Position numbers and translations under genes: made by a program. Shown here one piece after another: positions 48,101-55,938 of a DNA stretch of 64,000 nt (position 1 is the first letter of the stretch; each line of letters begins with the position of its first letter). The notes under the pieces were generated by a model. The model saw only the letters and a list, made by a program, of their open reading frames with translations. It ran no database searches and was not told where the DNA came from. This DNA comes from Oscillatoria sp. SIO1A7. GTDB lineage: Bacteria > Cyanobacteriota > Cyanobacteriia > Cyanobacteriales > Laspinemataceae. The stretch is taken from positions 203,095 to 267,094 of the forward strand of contig JAAHFN010000022.1 in the NCBI GenBank assembly GCA_010672965.1, read 5' to 3'.

Positions 48101-50600
48101 CTTCAAAGTCGCCTAAAATAGCGTCTGCCTCTGCTGCTATTTCATGCAATTTTAAAGTAGTTGCATAGTCTTTATCCCAAGCATTACTACCCAGCAACTT
48201 GAGTCCAACTGTAGCATATTCCCTAGCAGCCTCGTAGGCAGTACCGCTTCTGGCTTTGCGACAAGCAATCAAATTGAGCTTGGCAAACTCATCTCGTTCG
48301 CCCTCTTCGTTAATTAAATTTAATCCATGATTGATTTGATTGACGATTTCAAAAATGCGATCGCCTCTTTCCTCGGGAGATGTACCTTCAAACAGTAGAT
48401 TGCCGATATGATAATGAACTGCCTGTTTGTGCTGCTTAGAAATTAGAGAATAAGCGGCTTGTTGAACGCGATCGTGTAAAAATCTGTAAAGACAGTTTCC
48501 AGATTCAATCGACTTATCATTATTTGTTATGCTAAGATCTGACTCGTATTGAAAAAACTTATAAAACTCATTCATCGGTAATATTAAGCCTTCCCTTAAA
48601 GCCGGCCATAAATCTCCTGTTGCCTCAGTCTGAGATTGTTCGCTGACAATTGCTAAAGTCTCTAAGTCAAACTGGTTGCCAATACAGGCGGCCAACTTCA
48701 ACAGGTTCTGGGTCGCTATAGGCAATAATGCCAAGCGTCCCGCCATGAATTCAACTACATCATCCGTAAGAGCAGCATTGACAACTTTTGCTAAATCGCA
48801 TTGCCAATAGCCTAAAGCTATATTAAATTCTATATGCTTTTCTTGATATAAACCTTGCAAAAATTGACTCGTAAAGAAAGGATTGCCTTGAGCCTTTTGA
48901 TAGGTCAACTCTGTCAGTGGCTGGGCCGGCTTTTCGCCACAACTGAGGGTCTCCGCCACCAGTTGGTTAATATGTTCCCAGGCTAATGGTTTTAAGACTA
49001 TTTTGGAAATAACGGCTTCATTTTTCTCTAGTTCGCTTAAGGTAAGCATCAAGGGATGCATTGGAAAAACTTCATTATCTCGGTAAGCACCCAGCAACAA
49101 TAAATAACCCGTATCGCGATCGCCCATTAATGTTTTGATAAGATTGAGCGATGCCGAATCAACCCACTGTAGATCGTCCACAAAGAGGACTAGGGGATGT
49201 TCTGATGTCGCGAATACCGCAATAAATTTTTGAAATAGCAAGTTAAAGCGGTTTTGAGCCGCACTGCCAGAGAGTTCCGGCACGGGAGGCTGTTTGCCAA
49301 CGATTAATTCCAGTTCTGGAACCACATCGATGATGACTTGGGCATTATCTCCCAACACCTCTAGTATTTTCGCCTTCCAGTTGGCTAGCTGTGCATCCGA
49401 TTCGCCAAGCAATTGCCCCATTAAATCCCGGAATGCTTGCACGAAAGCACTAAAGGGAATATTGCGATTGAATTGGTCGAATTTACCTTTAATGAAATAG
49501 CCGCGTTTCTTCACTATGGGCTTGTGAACTTCATTGATAACTGCAGTTTTGCCAATTCCCGAAAAGCCTGCCACCAGCATCATTTCGCTATTTCCGGCTG
49601 CCACTCGATTCTCCTGCCCAGACGCTACGCGAAGGAAGGCATCGAGTAGCGCTTGCACTTCTTTTTCCCGTCCGTAGAGCTTCTCGGGAATCAGGAAGCG
49701 AGAGCTAAAATCCCGCTGCCCAAGCTCAAAGGCCATAATTTCTCCAGTTGTTTCCAAGTCCTGCAGGCATCGCTCTAGGTCGTGCTTCAATCCCAAAGCA
49801 CTCTGATAGCGCTCTTCTGCATTCTTGGCCATCAACTTCATAACAATATTTTCGATAACTTGAGGAATTGCTCTGCCATTCCCAATCTTCCCCCCTCCCC
49901 ATTCCCCATTCCCTAACGCCGGAGGCATTTTCGCAATATGGCAATAGACCAACTCCATCGGGTCGCTGCTTGCAAAAGGTAATTCTCCGGTTAGGAGTTC
50001 AAAAAACGTCACCCCCAAGGAATAGAAATCCGTCCGATAGTCGATGCCTCTATTCATGCGTCCGGTTTGTTCCGGGGAAATATAGGCGAGAGTTCCTTCC
50101 AGAACGTTGGGGTTGATGAGTTGTTGTTGCTCTCTGGGCAGCAAACTGGCGATGCTGAAGTCGATGAGTTGGACTTGGCGAGTTTCCGGGTCAATGAGGA
50201 TGTTGGTGGGTTTTATATCTTTATGGATTATGCGCTGCTCGCTGAGATAATGCAAGGCAACTGACATTTGTATGGCAATGGAAAGAAACTCGGCGAGGGA
50301 ACGATCCGACTCTTGCCAATAGTCCCAAAGAGCGATCGCGCCATCATCGGGCATCACCAGAGCATAACCATTGCCGTAGCGTTCTAGGGCAATGGGTTTA
50401 ACGATATGGAGATGTTCTAGATGGTCCGTTATTATGTATTGATTGCGGAATTGGACTAGCTCTTTGAAATTGGGATGAGGATTGCGCAGGATTTTGATTA
50501 TGACCGGCTGGCGATCGCTAGCTCTTATGCCGCGATAGACTTCTGTTCGCTTGCCTTGATAGAGGTTTTCCTTTAGATGATAGTTGGAAAGGGCGAGCAT
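45114..50600 (-). CDS. HstK-type Ser/Thr kinase-ATPase-histidine kinase, copy 3
   Basis: The 1,828-residue product has a kinase domain (K36, [11 protein letters not shown]), an ATPase ([18 protein letters not shown]), a TPR-like middle that diverges strongly from the other copies, and a GAF domain. HisKA has H1572, and HATPase has DNGPGM and GTGLGLS. The kinase N-terminus and 5' flank are closest to copy 1, while residues 85-170 are closest to copy 2. The linker before GAF (FSRSSNPSLFTLSSTGSN) is unique. The natural end was replaced: after LPIEGK the last residues VISDNEDT and the stop come from the inserted element at 44959. It is first in transcription order of the three. Confidence 0.92.
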   Translation of the reverse strand: MLALSNYHLKENLYQGKRTEVYRGIRASDRQPVIIKILRNPHPNFKELVQFRNQYIITDHLEHLHIVKPIALERYGNGYALVMPDDGAIALWDYWQESDRSLAEFLSIAIQMSVALHYLSEQRIIHKDIKPTNILIDPETRQVQLIDFSIASLLPREQQQLINPNVLEGTLAYISPEQTGRMNRGIDYRTDFYSLGVTFFELLTGELPFASSDPMELVYCHIAKMPPALGNGEWGGGKIGNGRAIPQVIENIVMKLMAKNAEERYQSALGLKHDLERCLQDLETTGEIMAFELGQRDFSSRFLIPEKLYGREKEVQALLDAFLRVASGQENRVAAGNSEMMLVAGFSGIGKTAVINEVHKPIVKKRGYFIKGKFDQFNRNIPFSAFVQAFRDLMGQLLGESDAQLANWKAKILEVLGDNAQVIIDVVPELELIVGKQPPVPELSGSAAQNRFNLLFQKFIAVFATSEHPLVLFVDDLQWVDSASLNLIKTLMGDRDTGYLLLLGAYRDNEVFPMHPLMLTLSELEKNEAVISKIVLKPLAWEHINQLVAETLSCGEKPAQPLTELTYQKAQGNPFFTSQFLQGLYQEKHIEFNIALGYWQCDLAKVVNAALTDDVVEFMAGRLALLPIATQNLLKLAACIGNQFDLETLAIVSEQSQTEATGDLWPALREGLILPMNEFYKFFQYESDLSITNNDKSIESGNCLYRFLHDRVQQAAYSLISKQHKQAVHYHIGNLLFEGTSPEERGDRIFEIVNQINHGLNLINEEGERDEFAKLNLIACRKARSGTAYEAAREYATVGLKLLGSNAWDKDYATTLKLHEIAAEADAILGDFEAMDRWIQAVMKNGKRTLDKLEVYTIEIQALTTQHKFLDAIAYGQSVLKEFGVEFPEPITPVELEREIEEIQASIGDRSIEELLQLPVMVNPEKLAIVKIASRMIPACYLASSPLFPLLASLQTKLSLQYGNSPVSSTGYADYGMFILQFKKNLAIGNQFGQLAYRLASSAKDKNIPAITFVPVGLFLYHHQHHLRETLPILQAGYQAALETGKLEYVGHHSQGLCLNSFWSGQPLKELEFTVFSLLELVKKFKLISEKYCSIIWETIVFLLSNIDGGNLKIVDKNNEKMWISELLDSHDATRIFYFYIHRLFLRFMFADVERAKSDAIQARKYIAGGFATVVEAGFYFYDSAIALAAITEYDLDIEAELGQVENNQANLKLWAEYAPMNYLHKWQLVEAEKYRVLGKKYEAGDFYDRAIAGAKENEYLQEEALANELAAKFYLDWGKDKVAAGYMQEAYYCYARWGAKAKTDRLEAKYPQLLTPILQLAEPSSPNASFSRSSNPSLFTLSSTGSNLDLTSTIKASQALSEEIELDALLYKLIRIVRENAGADKAALILNNEGTWETVAQCANDNCQLTTTINLDRADLPSSIINTVKRTQQSLFVNNVEQEKNLASDPYFSQEQPLSLCCNPILYIGKLIGILYLENNLATDAFTPDRIEVLNLLTAQAAISIENARLYSRLSDYSHNLEDQVEQRTEELQEKNLDLQATLVQLQRTQAQLIQTEKMSSLGQMVAGIAHEINNPINFIAGNIGHAREYFQEFLELLRLYEEEWPNASEAIEEKVEEMNLEFLREDLEKLLDSMKNGSDRIRNIVLGLRNFSRLDEAGRKQADIHEGLENTLTLVQHRLKALGERPEITIVKNYAQLPLVNCYASQLNQVFLHIISNAIDVLSASDAGKSPEIRIATEVLDAQTVRIRIADNGPGMSPRVCQKAFDPFFTTKPVGQGTGLGLSISYQIVTEQHGGQLHCISQPGVGTEFAIALPIEGKVISDNEDT

Positions 50601-50641
50601 TCTCTTTTTATAATATACCTTCTTTTTCTGTCTTGTTCTAT

Positions 50642-50727
50642 TATAGCGATTCTCAAATACATCAATATGAAACGGCTGAAACCATTTTTTTTGACTCGAC
50701 TAGCGCATTTATTTGAGAACCGCTATA
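50642..50727. repeat. Short MITE, TATAGCGWTTCTCAAAT family
   Basis: The ends TATAGCGATTCTCAAAT and ATTTGAGAACCGCTATA lie 42 bp upstream of kinase copy 3. Confidence 0.75.
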
Positions 50728-50749
50728 TCCCTTTTCAGGGGCTAACAAT

Positions 50750-51154
50750 TGATTATAGTTACAGAACTCGAAGATCGCCTCGCCAACGCACCGCTCAATT
50801 AAATCAGGATTTTATTATGCATTTGCTGGTCAATGCGATCGAGGCGATCGATAAAAAATGCGCAAAGAAAAAAAAGCTTTTAATGCCGATATTCAAGCTC
50901 GACAGTTAAACTTTTATACTCTTATGCAAATGCGCTATAGAAAAAAAAAGCTTGCATTGAGATAGCGTATAATTTGGCATATCCCAGGCTATTCAAAGCC
51001 GAATGTCGAGCATTTTATTAAAGAAATAAAAAAACTGGGAAAAGGTCTGGTATTAGCGATCGTTCACCAAATTATAACCGAGAAACATGGCGGCACTACC
51101 TGCGATTCCCAACTCGGACTCGGCACGACCTTTACAATCGCGCTGCCGATTTAA
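50750..51154 (+). pseudogene. Sensor histidine kinase remnant (HATPase domain)
   Basis: The plus strand still encodes an N-box (LNQDFIMHLLVNAIEAIDKK, from 50798) and, after stops and a deletion, the G2 box and C-terminus (GKGLVLAIVHQIITEKHGG, then LGTTFTIALPI, ending at 51154). These are in order and correctly oriented, so a whole kinase gene once lay here. The G2 box reads GKGLVLA instead of GTGLGLA. The sequence resembles multi-sensor cyanobacterial histidine kinases more than the three giant genes next to it. No start or upstream domains remain. Confidence 0.7.
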
Positions 51155-51760
51155 TATTTGCGAAAGCTACATCCCTGCCACCCTCGTGCGGTCAAGCTGA
51201 CTGCTTACTGCTGACTGCTGACTGCTATACCGGGGCGATCGCTATTTGTATTGCCCCTAGCCATAGCGTATTATGCGTAAGTTCTATTTAAAATAGAGAT
51301 AGCGGCAAAGATAGCTCTACGAGCCGCCGGGTTATTTAATTTTGTAAAGTTGGCTAAAATTGCAGCCAGACTTTCTGGGATAAAATGCTTGTCTCGCAAG
51401 CGTTTAGGATTTCGTTACATCTCGTAACAAAGTTCTTGAGCTTCCCAGGGCGAAGCATTTGGGAGCCTTTGGGAGTATTCGCGAGCAAAAAAAAGCCTTT
51501 TACCCCTTGACATTTTTAAAAATACGATCTACATTAGGATTAATAAAACTTAAGGTAGTAAGGACTTACGCTTTGTCGTCTGTTCGATCGCTATATATAG
51601 CTTATGACGTGCAATGCACGTCCTACGAATAGCGCCCCTGCGTAAGTCCTAGTAGCCCGGAGGGTTTCCAAAACTTGGTTGAGTTTTCCAAGAATTATTC
51701 TCCATGCAGCCCTAAAAATACATCTCTGAAAGCCAGTCAGGGCATTTCAAGATAAAAGGG
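51155..51760. other. Repeat-filled intergenic region
   Basis: Contains CTGACTGCTGACTGCTGACT (about 51200), a lone GCGTAAGTTCT end (51273) and the palindrome at 51561. No gene. Confidence 0.45.
51561..51650. repeat. MITE-like palindrome, GGACTTACGCA family
   Basis: Ends AGGACTTACGC and GCGTAAGTCCT, with interior hairpin GACGTGCAATGCACGTC. Confidence 0.8.
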
Positions 51761-51960
51761 TTGTATGCCACCCCGCAAGGGGACGGAAACTTGCAAAAGA
51801 CCGGCTCTGGGACTACACTACCTTTAGTTCTCCATTTTGCAGAACACTAATTCCCCGCAAGGGGACGCAAACGCATTAGCCCCGAACTCCCAATAGATTT
51901 ACAGATCGCCAATTCCCCGCAAGGATATGGCGAATCTTGGCTATGACCCCCGAGCAAGGA
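51761..51960. CRISPR. Degenerate CRISPR-like fragment
   Basis: CCCCGCAAGGGGACGGAAAC (51771-51790) recurs as CCCCGCAAGGGGACGCAAAC (51853-51872). It is then decayed to CCCCGCAAGG (51915) and CCCCGAGCAAGG (about 51948). CCCCGCAAGGGG is the stem-loop core and GGAAAC the end typical of cyanobacterial CRISPR repeats. Spacing is 82 and 62 bp, irregular but compatible with repeat plus spacer units and later loss. No cas genes or leader are nearby, so at best this is a relic. Confidence 0.35.
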
Positions 51961-52355
51961 TATGCCGCCCGATCGCTTTTGCCGATCTCCGGTTGCCGAT
52001 TGCTCGAAGCGGTCTGGCAATCGGCTGCTATTTTATTTTCCGATCTCCTCGCGGTTAGCAGCGGCGCAATCGAATGCTATTATATTTTCAAATAGCCAAA
52101 CATTTACTGGGCCATCAATAAGCGCCTGCGGTATTTATTTGGCAATAGAGTCGCGGTAAGCGGCTCGGTAAGCGGCTGCTATCTTGTTTTCCAATAGGCG
52201 CTTTGCTCTATGGAACTGGTCTTTGCTTTTGATGGAGCGCTGTTAAACGAACAGTTCTCTTGAGAAAGAGAAGAAAAGGATCCGGTAAATATATTGCCCG
52301 ATTCTAGCAAACCGTATCAATGAAATAAAACCCAAAGGACTCAAAGGAGAGACAA

Positions 52356-52670
52356 ATGGAAAAATTCTGGAAAACGATCGCTCGAATCATGCTGGTAGCA
52401 TTGATTTTCCTCGGCACGATTGTAACGCCAGCCCTTGCAGACGATATGGGGCCATTGTCGCCTGGTGTAAAAATCCAAGGCCGACAGCTTGGTGTTACCG
52501 AATTTATCGATCCCTATGAATGTTCTGACAAATGTGCAAGCGATCCTCAGTGTTTAGCTGTGAATTGGTTTGAGCCTACCTCAACTTGCACGGAGTTAAT
52601 TGCTTACTTGGCAGCAATAGCAGATTACGACTATGTTTCTGCACTGAAGCCCCAAGGTTACAGTGACTAA
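52356..52670 (+). CDS. Small secreted PAN/Apple-like protein
   Basis: This 104-residue protein has a good signal peptide (basic MEKFWKTIAR, hydrophobic IMLVALIFLGTIV, cleavage after PALA). The mature part has four cysteines (C56, C60, C66, C78) in the arrangement CxxxC-x5-C-x11-C with CLAVNWFEPTSTC, resembling a minimal PAN/Apple domain, a disulfide-linked fold that binds proteins or carbohydrates. AAAGGAGAG stands 7 nt before ATG 52356. It is isolated among palindromic repeats. The family call is from cysteine spacing only. Confidence 0.75.
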   Translation: MEKFWKTIARIMLVALIFLGTIVTPALADDMGPLSPGVKIQGRQLGVTEFIDPYECSDKCASDPQCLAVNWFEPTSTCTELIAYLAAIADYDYVSALKPQGYSD

Positions 52671-52679
52671 TCGCAATCT

Positions 52680-52862
52680 GGATGTTAGCAGCGGATGAGT
52701 AGCGCATTAACGGATTAACGGATGACGCCCAGTTGCCTATTCTAATTTCAGACATCGGGCGATCGCTTTTCAGCGAGGGCAATCGACAGTTATTTGATTT
52801 GCAAATAGCGCTCTTTTGCGCGACTATCCGTTACATCCGCTACCAATCCGCTGCTAACATCC
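52680..52862. repeat. 183-bp MITE-like element, 25-bp TIRs
   Basis: The left end GGATGTTAGCAGCGGATGAG (continuing TAGCG) and the right end at 52838-52862 are inverted with about three mismatches in 25. It starts 10 bp after the PAN-like gene stop. The rest of 52671-53022 is CCCAATG heptamers (52985-53018). Confidence 0.8.
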
Positions 52863-53022
52863 GTTGCGATCGCTTTTAGACCCAATAATCGGCAACTATT
52901 TTATTTACAAATAGATAAGCAATCGCTCTTTGGCTCGGTAATCGGCTGCTATTTTTTTTGAAATAGGATATCTCACTTTTACCAATGCCCAATGCCCAAT
53001 GCCCAATGCCCAATGCCCCATA

Positions 53023-54933
53023 TTAAACATAACTCCGCTGAGCCAGCTTTACATTATCAAACTCCAGCTTATCTTGATGGAGCTGAGGAGCTTTGCCTTC
53101 GCCAGTATATTCCCAAGCAGCGGCATAAGAAAAATTATCATCATCGCGTTTGGCATCATTGGTTTCCGTCTGATGTTCTTCTCGGAAATGAGCGCCGCAG
53201 GATTCGTTGCGACCCCGAGCGTCAATGCACATTAACTCTGCTAATTCAAAATAATCGGCTACGCGACCGGCTCGCTCTAGGGTTTGGTTCAAGTCGTTGC
53301 CGGAACCGGGGAGGCTGAGGTCTTCCCAGAACTCCTGGCGCAATTGGGGAATTTCCTGCAAAGCTCGCTCCAACCCTGCTGCAGAGCGAGACATTCCGCA
53401 ATAGTCCCAGACGATGCGACCTAGAGCGCGGTGAAATTCATCTACCGAACGGCTGCCGTTTCTGCTGACTAATTTATCGATTTTTTCTTTAACTTGGGAT
53501 TCCGCTTCGTGGAAAGCATTGGTATCGCTGCTAATATTGGTGTCGAGCAATCTGGCTAGATAATTGCCGATAGTATAAGGAATGATAAAGTAGCCGTCCG
53601 CTAAGCCTTGCATGAGGGCGCTAGCACCCAAGCGATTGGCTCCGTGGTCGGAGAAGTTGGCTTCGCCGAGGACGAAAAGACCGGGAATCGTACTCATCAG
53701 ATTGTAATCGACCCAAAGCCCGCCCATCGTATAATGCACGGCGGGGTAGATTTTCATCGGCACTTCATAGGGATTGTCTCCAGAAATGCGCTGATACATA
53801 TTGAAGAGGTTGCCATAGCGGGCGGCGATCGCATCCTTCCCCATACTGGCTATTGCATCTCGAAAATCTAGATAAACTGCATTGCCGCTGCCCGCCCCAT
53901 GTCCGGCATCGCAGATTTTCTTCGTCGCCCGAGAAGCGACATCCCGAGGGACGAGATTCCCAAACGAGGGATAAATCCTTTCCAAATAGTAGTCGCGATC
54001 GCCTTCGGGAATTTCATTCGCCCCGCGCTTATCTCCTTTATTTTTCGACACCCACATTCGCCCGTCATTGCGCAGAGACTCGCTCATCAGAGTTAATTTA
54101 GATTGCATTTCTCCAGACTGGGGAATGCAAGTCGGGTGAATCTGAGTATAACAAGGATTGGCAAAACAAGCTCCTTTCTTATGCGCCCGCCAAATTGCCG
54201 TAGCATTAGAACCCCGACCATTGGTAGATAAAAAGAAAGTATTAGAATAGCCCCCCGTACAGAGAAGCACGGCATGGGCGGCATGAGAGCTAATTTCTCC
54301 AGTTAGCAGATTGCGGGTGACAATTCCTCGCGCCGTTCCATCTTCGATTACCAGATCCAGCATTTCGTGGCGGGGAAACATCTTTACTTTGCCCGCTGCT
54401 ATCTGGCGGCTCAGAGCGCTGTAAGCACCGAGTAGCAATTGCTGCCCCGTCTGTCCTTGGGCATAGAAAGTGCGAGAAACCTGAGCGCCGCCGAAGGAGC
54501 GATTGTCCAGCATTCCTCCATAATCCCGGGCGAAAGGAACGCCTTGAGCGACGCATTGATCTATTATATTGGCGCTAATCTGAGCGAGGCGATATACATT
54601 CGCTTCTCGGGAGCGAAAGTCGCCGCCTTTTATAGTGTCGTAGAATAGCCGCCAGACGCTATCGCCGTCATTTTGGTAGTTTTTCGCAGCATTAATTCCC
54701 CCCTGAGCGGCGATGCTGTGAGCGCGTCTGGGGCTGTCTTGGATGCAGAAACATTTGATATCGTAGCCGAGTTCCGCTAAAGAAGCGGCTGCAGAGGAGC
54801 CGGCCAAGCCAGTTCCCACTACTATTAGCTCGAATTTGCGCTTATTGGCGGGGCTAACTAGCTTGTATTCAAATTTTACTTTGTCCCATTTTTGTTCTAG
54901 GGAACCGCTGGGAATGTTGGCGTCGATTTTCAT
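53023..54933 (-). CDS. sdhA: Succinate dehydrogenase/fumarate reductase flavoprotein SdhA
   Basis: This 636-residue FAD subunit of complex II has the Rossmann motif [17 protein letters not shown] (residues 38-55). The covalent-FAD histidine is H72 in [10 protein letters not shown]. The substrate-binding parts are [10 protein letters not shown] and a C-terminal [10 protein letters not shown]. The sequence [20 protein letters not shown] is characteristic of type B enzymes (Bacillus/Bacteroides/Chloroflexi-like) rather than the shorter usual cyanobacterial SdhA. It begins 1 bp after sdhC stops, so the two are coupled. No iron-sulfur subunit SdhB follows; the next sequence is a CCCAATG repeat. 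Confidence 0.92.
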   Translation of the reverse strand: MKIDANIPSGSLEQKWDKVKFEYKLVSPANKRKFELIVVGTGLAGSSAAASLAELGYDIKCFCIQDSPRRAHSIAAQGGINAAKNYQNDGDSVWRLFYDTIKGGDFRSREANVYRLAQISANIIDQCVAQGVPFARDYGGMLDNRSFGGAQVSRTFYAQGQTGQQLLLGAYSALSRQIAAGKVKMFPRHEMLDLVIEDGTARGIVTRNLLTGEISSHAAHAVLLCTGGYSNTFFLSTNGRGSNATAIWRAHKKGACFANPCYTQIHPTCIPQSGEMQSKLTLMSESLRNDGRMWVSKNKGDKRGANEIPEGDRDYYLERIYPSFGNLVPRDVASRATKKICDAGHGAGSGNAVYLDFRDAIASMGKDAIAARYGNLFNMYQRISGDNPYEVPMKIYPAVHYTMGGLWVDYNLMSTIPGLFVLGEANFSDHGANRLGASALMQGLADGYFIIPYTIGNYLARLLDTNISSDTNAFHEAESQVKEKIDKLVSRNGSRSVDEFHRALGRIVWDYCGMSRSAAGLERALQEIPQLRQEFWEDLSLPGSGNDLNQTLERAGRVADYFELAELMCIDARGRNESCGAHFREEHQTETNDAKRDDDNFSYAAAWEYTGEGKAPQLHQDKLEFDNVKLAQRSYV

Positions 54934-54934
54934 C

Positions 54935-55606
54935 TTATTGATTGGCGGATAAGAAAAAGTAAAGGGGAAAAGCGCTGTAACCGAGGACGAAGAATGCGGC
55001 TAGACCGTAGGAAGTCCAGCGCAATAGTTCTAGGGTGCGATCGTTGCTCAAACCGAGGGTGCGAAAGGCACTTTGGAAACCATGACTCAGGTGCAGACCC
55101 ATAACTGCGATGCAGGCAATGTAGGTGAAAACGTACCAGCTAATGTGGAATTTGGCAACAACTAGGGAATAGAGGTCGCGAATATCTGGATTCTCCGCTG
55201 AGGGAATGTATTCGCCGAATTTAAAAGAAACTAGGTGCAGAATGAGAAAGGCGAGGATAACTATGCCGCTAATCATTAGGGTTTTCGACATGAAAGTGCC
55301 TTTGCCCAGTCGCTTTTGGATCTGGTAGCCCTCGGAGCGGGCGGCGCGGTTGCGGCTCCAAACTAGGAAGCCAGAAATAATATGGTAGGCAAAGCTTAGC
55401 AATAGCCCCGCTTCTGCTAGATAAAATAGAGGGTTAGATGCTAGCTTGTGGGCGTATTGATTGTAAGCTTGCGGACCTGCGAAGAGGAGCAGGTTGCCGA
55501 TGAAATGAATCGCCAGAAAGCCGATGACGAGCAGACCTGTTATGGCCATTACTGCTTTTTTGGCGATCGAAGAACTTGGCAAAAGGGGTATTTCCACTGC
55601 GTGCAT
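54935..55606 (-). CDS. sdhC: Succinate dehydrogenase cytochrome b subunit, type B
   Basis: The 223-residue protein has five transmembrane helices (about residues 17-45, 62-84, 105-130, 153-178 and 195-220). Conserved histidines fall in helices ([44 protein letters not shown]) and fit the di-haem b558 anchor of type B complex II. It would attach SdhA/SdhB to the membrane and pass electrons to quinone. It lies directly upstream of sdhA in one operon. The common cyanobacterial anchor is different (SdhC of type E), so this locus looks acquired or specialised. Confidence 0.88.
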   Translation of the reverse strand: MHAVEIPLLPSSSIAKKAVMAITGLLVIGFLAIHFIGNLLLFAGPQAYNQYAHKLASNPLFYLAEAGLLLSFAYHIISGFLVWSRNRAARSEGYQIQKRLGKGTFMSKTLMISGIVILAFLILHLVSFKFGEYIPSAENPDIRDLYSLVVAKFHISWYVFTYIACIAVMGLHLSHGFQSAFRTLGLSNDRTLELLRWTSYGLAAFFVLGYSAFPLYFFLSANQ

Positions 55607-55659
55607 GGTTATGATGAATAGTTATTTTTGTGGTCAACAAGCGAGGGCATTGGGTAAAA

Positions 55660-55793
55660 ATTAGGGTGTAGGGTGTAGGGTATAGGGAGAAGAAGGGGAG
55701 GCTGGGGAGCCGCCAAGCCCCTACGGGGAGTGGGAGCGAAAAGATAAGATTTCCCCCTCTCTCTTTGCCTACACCCTACACCCTACACCCTAC
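55660..55793. repeat. GGGTGTA repeats as an inverted pair
   Basis: AGGGTGTAGGGTGTAGGG (55663) and CTACACCCTACACCCTAC (55770-55793) face each other over about 90 bp. The right copy is the insertion site of the next element. Confidence 0.8.
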
Positions 55794-55912
55794 TGGCGCG
55801 TCCAGCTTAAAATTGTGGCAAACTACCTCAATAGCCCCCCTTCTTAAGGGGGGTTTGGGGGGATAGGTGCGCTGTCGCGGATCGAACTCACAATTTTAAC
55901 CTAGCCAAGCCA
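55794..55912. mobile_element. 119-bp element related to the nested one, CTAC flanks
   Basis: It begins TGGCGCGTCCAGCTTAAAAT and ends with a segment whose reverse complement is TGGCTTGGCTAGGTTAAAAT, so the ends share TGGC and TTAAAATTGTG. CTAC flanks both sides (55790-55793, 55913-55916), as for the element at 32967. The interior holds CCCCCCTTCTTAAGGGGGG. Confidence 0.75.
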
Positions 55913-55938
55913 CTACACCCTACATTACCCCCGTTAAT

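Larger units (their letters stand above)
51990..52975. repeat. Repeated CTATTT-AAATAG palindromes around a small gene
   Basis: Six related words (near 52022, 52075, 52163, 52787, 52894 and 52945) follow the pattern (C)GGCTGCTATTTTATTTTC(A)AATAG, each a CTATT...AATAG inverted repeat. They lie on both sides of the PAN-like gene. The spaces between them hold no gene. Confidence 0.5.

Noticed and set aside
50577-50909. 110-codon plus-strand frame as a gene
   Set aside because: Its second half is the N-box of a broken histidine kinase, and its first half crosses a MITE.
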